DNA of 64,000 nucleotides from Cryptomeria japonica (Eukaryota > Streptophyta > Pinopsida > Cupressales > Cupressaceae): assembly GCF_030272615.1 (NCBI RefSeq), contig NC_081406.1, forward strand, positions 140,958,361 to 141,022,360, read 5' to 3'. Positions 59,344 through 64,000 of this stretch are shown one piece after another (the stretch's first letter is position 1; the number at the start of each line of letters is the position of its first letter). The position numbers and the translations under genes were made by a program. The notes under the pieces are model-generated. The model saw only the letters and a list, made by a program, of their open reading frames with translations. It did no database searches and was not told the origin of the DNA.

Positions 59344-60071
59344 TGTTAGGCCCAATATGGAAAGCTAATGTGACTTTACCTTCTCTTAAGGAGAAACACA
59401 ATATTCTATGTGCTCTGAATAAGATTACCTAGCTTGTAGCATACCTCGGTAACCCATAATGAAACTCGATAAACCCTTATGTTTACCTTGTTCTTCGACT
59501 GTTCATTGATAACCTTCTCGGTGACCTCTTTGTGTCTCTATAACAGTCTTCCTTCATGCATACACACACACACCTTATCACATCTCTTGTGTCTAACCCT
59601 AAAATCATGTTGTATAAATAGATCTCTTACAACGGTGATTTAATTCATTGCTTCGATCTTACAAAAAGATTCTTCAAATGAATAACTAAACAAAATATCT
59701 CATTGGTTAGATTGACCTTGTAATCATACACAATCTCCTAATGCAATTTCCAATGCAAAAACGGTTAGATGTGCCTTGATCTTGTAACACGTTTTCATGT
59801 GCATGTCTAGGTTCATTGTATCTGGTAAAATATTTCACTCAGTGAATATCAACTCGGTGAGTTAACTTTACCACTTGGTAGCCATGAAACTTTACTCGGT
59901 AAACAACTCGGTGAATACTGCGTTCTGTGATTGCATTCTTTTGTAACCAACTAGACTGTTCATACCGACTTCTCTGTGTGTACCGACTGCATGATTCGGT
60001 AATACTAACCAACTAGAATATATAGTATGACTTTGGATATGAAACTAATGGCAATTTGATAAGTAGTAACA
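59344..60071 (-). repeat. Element D 5' LTR (deleted copy)
   Basis: 728 bp, collinear with the 3' LTR except for a deletion of roughly 450 bp near its element-internal end. Confidence 0.9.
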
Positions 60072-61019
60072 CATATAATGGTTTATGCAATCGTAAAGTA
60101 AAAAGATACTCTTCAGTTATGACATTAACCATGCAAGAGGGATCAATTAGGGCACCACGACAAGGGATATCCTTAACCTTTGCAACTATGTACAATGGGC
60201 CATCGAATGCTCTGATGGTCTCTCTAGGGTCAAATGTAATATAGGGATCCTTAGGCGAATCTTGTGTTTCTACCATGTTAACCAAGTTTGGAGCCATACA
60301 AATGAGTGTTTCAGAAGAGAGAGAACTAGGCGCAATCTCAATAACATTAGAGGTATGAGATGGCAAGGGATCAGTAAAAATATTAAGATTTTGATTAGGA
60401 GGAGCAACTGATTTATTCCCTTTATCATTCACACCTACCATAGATATAGTATTATTATCAATCAAGTCTTGAACCTTATGTTTTAATACCAAACATTTCT
60501 TAGTATCATGACCAGGTTGATGATAAAATTGGCAAAAGGAGTTGTTATCAAAATGAGGAGATGAAAGTTTGGAAGGATCAACTTGTTTTATAGGAGGAAT
60601 TTTTATAACATTTCTATCCAATAACTGAGACATAATACTATGCAAAGATTCATTCAAAGGAGTAAACTATGTTTCTCTTTGGAAAAATTTAGAAATAGGA
60701 AGCACACCCGTTGTAGCATTCACATGGTTGTTGTTGATTGGATCATTGAACTTGATGAAGCTTTTTGTTGGTTTGAACTTCACAAGCAGTTGTTGAACAC
60801 TCTCCCCCTTATCACTCGGAGCCATAGGAGTGGATTTCTCCATTTGAATCACAACCAGTTGATAATTGTGGAGTGTTGCACACAACTATAGAAAGGAAGT
60901 AAACTTAGACAAAATAAGATTTTTCCGGATATCTTTTTGTAAATTAGAAATGAAAATTCTTTGAATATCATTATCAGGAACATGAAAAGAAATTTGAGCA
61001 CACAAATGCTTATATTTAC
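60072..61019 (-). pseudogene. Element A gag C-terminus, zinc knuckle and protease start
   Basis: The minus-strand frame (TAG near 60665) shows late gag, YKHLCAQISFHVPDNDIQRI at about 60955-61014, then CATLHNYQLVV. The zinc knuckle CQFYHQPGHDTKKC (60534-60493) and KHKVQDLIDN follow, and then the protease active site GALIDPSCMVNVI (Asp codon 60144-60142). The frame is interrupted at 60077 by element D and resumes at 52455. Upstream gag is cut off at 61019 by the LTR of element B. Confidence 0.82.
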
Positions 61020-62260
61020 TGTAAAGCGGAAAATCGCGATCGAACCCTAGTTGTTCTCCCCTCTTCCAACTCTGAGGACAGAGAAGGGAGGTTCGCTAGG
61101 ATTCGATGGTTTTCACTTAGGGGAGAGACTTTACATTCAAAAGAGGGGTTGAAACCCACAAGATCCAATCCCACGTAATGCAAGATTGGATGCTAAATGT
61201 GTTTCAAGGGTTAAGACAGCAAGGCTACCCTCTTTCGTAAAGAATGTTGATAGGAGAATTAAGCTAAGCATGCATAGAAAGTGATAAAGATTCGCTTATA
61301 AACTGAGATAGGAATACGGTATGAAGCTGCGGACCTGGAATTAGCAGTAAAATGTCGATACGGCGCTGTCCTGCAAATTTGAGCAAAATTTGTCAGGACG
61401 ATGGCGCCCGGCGCCACGGTCCTCCGAAAAATCTGCGAAACGAAGGGGGATCTGTTCATCTCTGCACAAGGATTCCAGATCTTCAATTTCAGCTGCGTAC
61501 CTGCAACCTACACACAGAAAAGTGAAGACGATTGGCGGGTTAGGGATTAGGGGTTTGCCTTTAGGTCAAACCCTGGTTTTGGAATTAACCAAGAAATGAG
61601 CAAGTGCTGTAAATGTAAATGTATGTAAAACAAGTACTAATACCTTGTTCTAAGGATGTTTGTATCCTTATGTACGAAGGTTTAGATGTTGTATGTTGTA
61701 TGTTGTAGCATGTAGTATGTGATCTCCTCTTCAATGGTTGAATCCTTGTCTTGAATGCAACACTTAGCCTTGAATGGAGACTTGAAATGATCAATTGCTT
61801 GAAAGAATGCTTGAATGCTTGAATGCTTGAGTATAATTTCCACGCTTTGTACACATATCCCCATCATTCCAAATGAGAGAGAAAAATGTAGTTTATATAC
61901 TTGTCATTTAGGGCTGATAGATTGATTTTCCCGACCTTAGGCTGACCAGGAAAGTTAATTTCCAAATTGCAAACAAAAAGACCTGAGACCCCTTAGGAGA
62001 CCGGGCCCAAAATAGAACCCAGGGACCAGGGCGCTGGGCGCCATGGTCCTGGGGACCAGGGTGCTGGGCGCCCTGGGCGCTCTGGTCCCACCTCCCAGGA
62101 CAACAAGGTGCAAGGAGGTTCAGGCCAGGGTGCTTGAAAAATGCAGTTTTCAGTGTCGTGAGCAAGTTTCAGGGTCTCCATTCAGGTTGCGTGTTGCGTC
62201 GCCATCGTGAAGACCGAAATGCAGTCGAAATTGCAAGTGTCGTAATTTTAGGACGCTACA
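61020..62260 (-). repeat. Element B 3' LTR
   Basis: 1241 bp. On the minus strand it starts TGTAGCGTCCTAAAATTACG after the PPT AAAGTGGGGGCTAAA and ends CCGCTTTACA. It contains GC-rich imperfect repeats with GGCGCC palindromes (about 61404-61420 and 62025-62095), which are much weaker in the element A LTR. Confidence 0.85.
61892..61899 (-). promoter_or_regulatory. TATA box of element B LTR
   Basis: The minus strand reads TATATAAA about 360 bp into the LTR, followed by CTACATTTTTCTC. Positionally suitable for the U3/R border. Confidence 0.55.
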
Positions 62261-62999
62261 TTTAGCCCCCACTTTAGCGGGAGTATGTATGCTCATACTT
62301 CCAGTAAAGTACAAGGAAACAACATTGAAAGACTTTCACCACGTCAAGGAGGCAAGATACACCAAGCCCCCAGTGGACTAAGGATCTTACGACTTCGATT
62401 GACAAAGTAAAAGGGAAGATCACGAGGGAGAACCATGACTATCAGTAGTAAGGCTCCCTCATTATGAGTCATGCAAGAAAGATATCAAAAATTTTCAAGG
62501 CAAGGTTAAATTTGCCAAGAAATTTTCAAGTATCTTGAAAAGATATGAACGGGATGTATGCCCCCCTACGTTAAAGCAATCGCACACGCCTCACCGAGGG
62601 TGATTGTTTTAACGTAGTGATACATATAAAAAATGAGAAAGGAGCACGTTATCGCAAGGATTTAGCCCCCAAGTGTGAGATAAGCCCAAGGATAATAGAC
62701 ACAAAACACAAAGCACAAGGTGACTTTGCTTTCCTCGGGGTCAGTATGCTATATGATAATTCATGTATATGTATCATATGTATGTATGCATAATTGTTCT
62801 TCATTCCCCAATCAAGGAAGGTCACCTAGAAGAAGGGAACACATGTGTCTTTTGAGTCAACATGAGAGAGACCAAGAGATCTCAATGCTTTGCATCGTCC
62901 TCAAGTAGACAACACCAAGGACAACAAATAGAAGAATGAGAATAACACATAGAAGAAGTAACAAAAGAGAGGGGGAGAGAATCTGCTATGCTAATGAAA
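62261..62999 (-). other. Element B 3' untranslated region
   Basis: Non-coding, between the ORF stop and the LTR; the PPT is at the LTR edge. Homologous to 50455-51179. Confidence 0.7.
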
Positions 63000-64000
63000 C
63001 TAGTCTAGCACGTCATCTACCCCCCGATCTTGCTGATCAATGTTTCGGGAAGGCAGGGAACACGCTAGAGGAGGAACATCCAACACAGCAGATGGAGCTA
63101 TCACAAGATCCAAACAAGGGCTATGTTCATGTTCCGAGCCACATTGTTCTTGTCTAGGAGCTAGGATAAGTGCTTTAGAAAATTCATTAGATAAATGGTT
63201 ATCAACATCAACAAGTTCATATTCACTATCAGAAGTAAGAGGAGTAACATTTTCATCATGAATAACATGTTCATCCATATCATCATCAAGATTTATAAAA
63301 ATAGGATCTTTAACTCGCACCGGATCAAGACCATCATGCATCTTATGTTTAGGAGATTTCGGCTCAATTTCCGGCTGAGGAGAAAATGGAATAATGCTTG
63401 TTGAAGGTGTTTTTGGAGATTGCAAAGTTTGAGAAGCAGCTGCCTGAGCTCTAAGACGACGCTTTCGTCGGCATTCACGTGCAGAACGATTTCGTCTAGT
63501 CTTAGTAGGAAGTGGAGAATACTGAGGAGGAGGAATGTTCTCATCCTTAGCACTTGGGTGTTTAGGTTGTGGTCTCTTAGGCTGGATAATAGGAGAAGAA
63601 GAAGGTCTCTTCTCTCTATAAAAAGAAGGAGGAGGAACTGCTCCATACAAAGGAGGAATATTTGGTTTAGGGAGAAGACCAAGTCCATCATGACGAGGAG
63701 GTATAGGTCTACTCTTAGGAAGTTTATTAGGTATAGACATAGTCACATCCATAGGGATGGGTTGAGAATCTTCTTGAGGAAAGACATTAGTTTTATCTTT
63801 CAAAGGAAGAACTTCCTTCTCAAGAATGATAGGAATATCAAGTTTAGGTGCTCTAGGTTCACTTAGAGATAGGATCATATCTGTTTTCCACTTTTGATAA
63901 GATTTGAAAAAATGATCACTTCGCGGAGGAAGACATTGGAATTGTTTAGGCCAAAAGTAATCAATAGGAACACTAGAGGTTCTTTCAGCTGGTTTAAAGA
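63000..64000 (-). CDS. Element B proline-rich C-terminal ORF (5' end outside window)
   Basis: Minus-strand frame open from the window edge to TAG at 63000-63002 (about 333 codons seen), with no stop or frameshift. It starts in FKPAERTSSVPIDYFWPKQF, the same sequence type that follows the protease in element A. It continues through a Pro-rich part (SRPIPPRHDGLGLLPKPNIP, VPPPSF), a basic stretch RRNRSARECRRKRRLRAQ (nuclear-signal-like or nucleic-acid binding) and an acidic C-terminus ending RGVDDVLD. No known domain. It is probably the tail of a gag-protease polyprotein; a distant relation to the linker that precedes RT in full gypsy elements is likely. Confidence 0.72.
   Translation of the reverse strand, partial: FKPAERTSSVPIDYFWPKQFQCLPPRSDHFFKSYQKWKTDMILSLSEPRAPKLDIPIILEKEVLPLKDKTNVFPQEDSQPIPMDVTMSIPNKLPKSRPIPPRHDGLGLLPKPNIPPLYGAVPPPSFYREKRPSSSPIIQPKRPQPKHPSAKDENIPPPQYSPLPTKTRRNRSARECRRKRRLRAQAAASQTLQSPKTPSTSIIPFSPQPEIEPKSPKHKMHDGLDPVRVKDPIFINLDDDMDEHVIHDENVTPLTSDSEYELVDVDNHLSNEFSKALILAPRQEQCGSEHEHSPCLDLVIAPSAVLDVPPLACSLPSRNIDQQDRGVDDVLD

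Larger units (their letters stand above)
52462..60071 (-). mobile_element. Element D: non-autonomous copia-type LTR element with two unusual ORFs
   Basis: Minus orientation. The 5' LTR is 59344-60071, the PBS 59331-59341, the PPT 53637-53648 and the 3' LTR 52462-53636. CATATA at 52456-52461 and again at 60072-60077 marks the target duplication. It is inserted in the protease of element A. Internal genes are a coiled-coil/zinc-knuckle protein and a long ORF of unknown role; no protease, integrase, RT or RNase H was found, so it is non-autonomous (large retrotransposon derivative type). Confidence 0.85.
49208..61019 (-). mobile_element. Element A: non-autonomous gypsy-type element, gag-protease only
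   Basis: Minus-strand element. Its 3' LTR is 49208-50454; coding runs from 61019 down to 60072, is interrupted by element D, and resumes 52455 to 51180. The stop is followed by about 0.7 kb of non-coding sequence, a PPT and the LTR: no RT, RNase H or integrase lies between protease and LTR. Its gag is cut at 61019 by element B, so its 5' LTR must lie beyond the right edge. Confidence 0.75.
61020..64000 (-). mobile_element. Element B: relative of A inserted in A's gag (partial)
   Basis: The 3' LTR (61020-62260), PPT, non-coding 3' region and 3' end of its coding frame are in the window; the rest lies past the right edge. The same layout as element A, with an open, undamaged proline-rich ORF ending directly upstream of the 3' region, shows that lack of RT at this place is a family trait and not decay. 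The duplicated target sequence is probably TTTAC (61015-61019); the other copy is outside. Confidence 0.78.

Noticed and set aside
63293-63866. Leu-rich minus frame and Arg/Ser-rich plus frame
   Set aside because: Out-of-frame shadows of the intact proline-rich ORF of element B.
1-64000. Host protein-coding gene, tRNA or rRNA genes
   Set aside because: Every substantial frame could be tied to a retroelement or was unrecognisable; no tRNA cloverleaf or rRNA-like sequence was noticed, although intron-rich small exons could be missed by eye.

Overview
The window looks like a gene-poor, repeat-packed stretch of a large plant nuclear genome. Plant Ty1-copia and Ty3-gypsy LTR retrotransposons are nested several deep, many are decayed, and no ordinary host gene, rRNA or tRNA could be supported. 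The very long elements and the abundance of copia, Tat-type gypsy and non-autonomous LTR elements suggest a gymnosperm/conifer-like genome; that is inference, not proof.

Layout. (1) 533-9202 (+): old Ty1-copia element with AATGA target duplications; its 5' LTR carries a solo LTR (1574-3124). (2) About 9.2-13.18 kb: remnant of a Ty3-gypsy element on the minus strand (integrase tail and protease-RT linker), followed downstream of pol by an ORF on the opposite (+) strand. (3) 13182-14841 and 45437-48360: two halves of one non-coding block split by the next insertion. (4) 14842-45436 (+): element with about 4.4-kb LTRs and only a gag-like gene (TR-GAG type). (5) 22520-41545 (+): a 19-kb, young Tat-lineage gypsy element inserted in the 3' LTR of element 4, with perfect GTATG target duplications and LTRs that differ at about four sites. 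(6) 48361-49207: fragment of a minus-strand copia-type LTR. (7) 49208-61019 (-): non-autonomous gypsy 'element A' encoding gag, protease and a proline-rich tail; a non-autonomous copia-type element 'D' (52462-60071, -) interrupts its protease. (8) 61020-64000 (-): 'element B', a relative of A inserted in A's gag and running off the right edge.

The most interesting object is the 19-kb Tat element. Besides gag, protease, a G-patch-like segment, RT, RNase H, a second (archaeal-type) RNase H and integrase, it carries behind pol an antisense gene. This has its own TATA box, a short arginine-rich first exon, a phase-0 GT-AG intron and a second exon encoding a plant mobile domain (PMD) protein. The antisense intron and the sense leader both carry arrays of a TAGCGC-cored motif, each in the same orientation relative to its own transcript, so the arrays are inverted with respect to each other in the DNA. 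In the sense leader the first array also lies between good splice signals.

Several premature stops across the window replace conserved Gln/Arg codons in a way that fits C-to-T change at CG/CHG sites, as expected for methylated plant transposons. Three families here (TR-GAG, A/B, D) lack reverse transcriptase and would need enzymes in trans; which relatives serve them cannot be told from this window.
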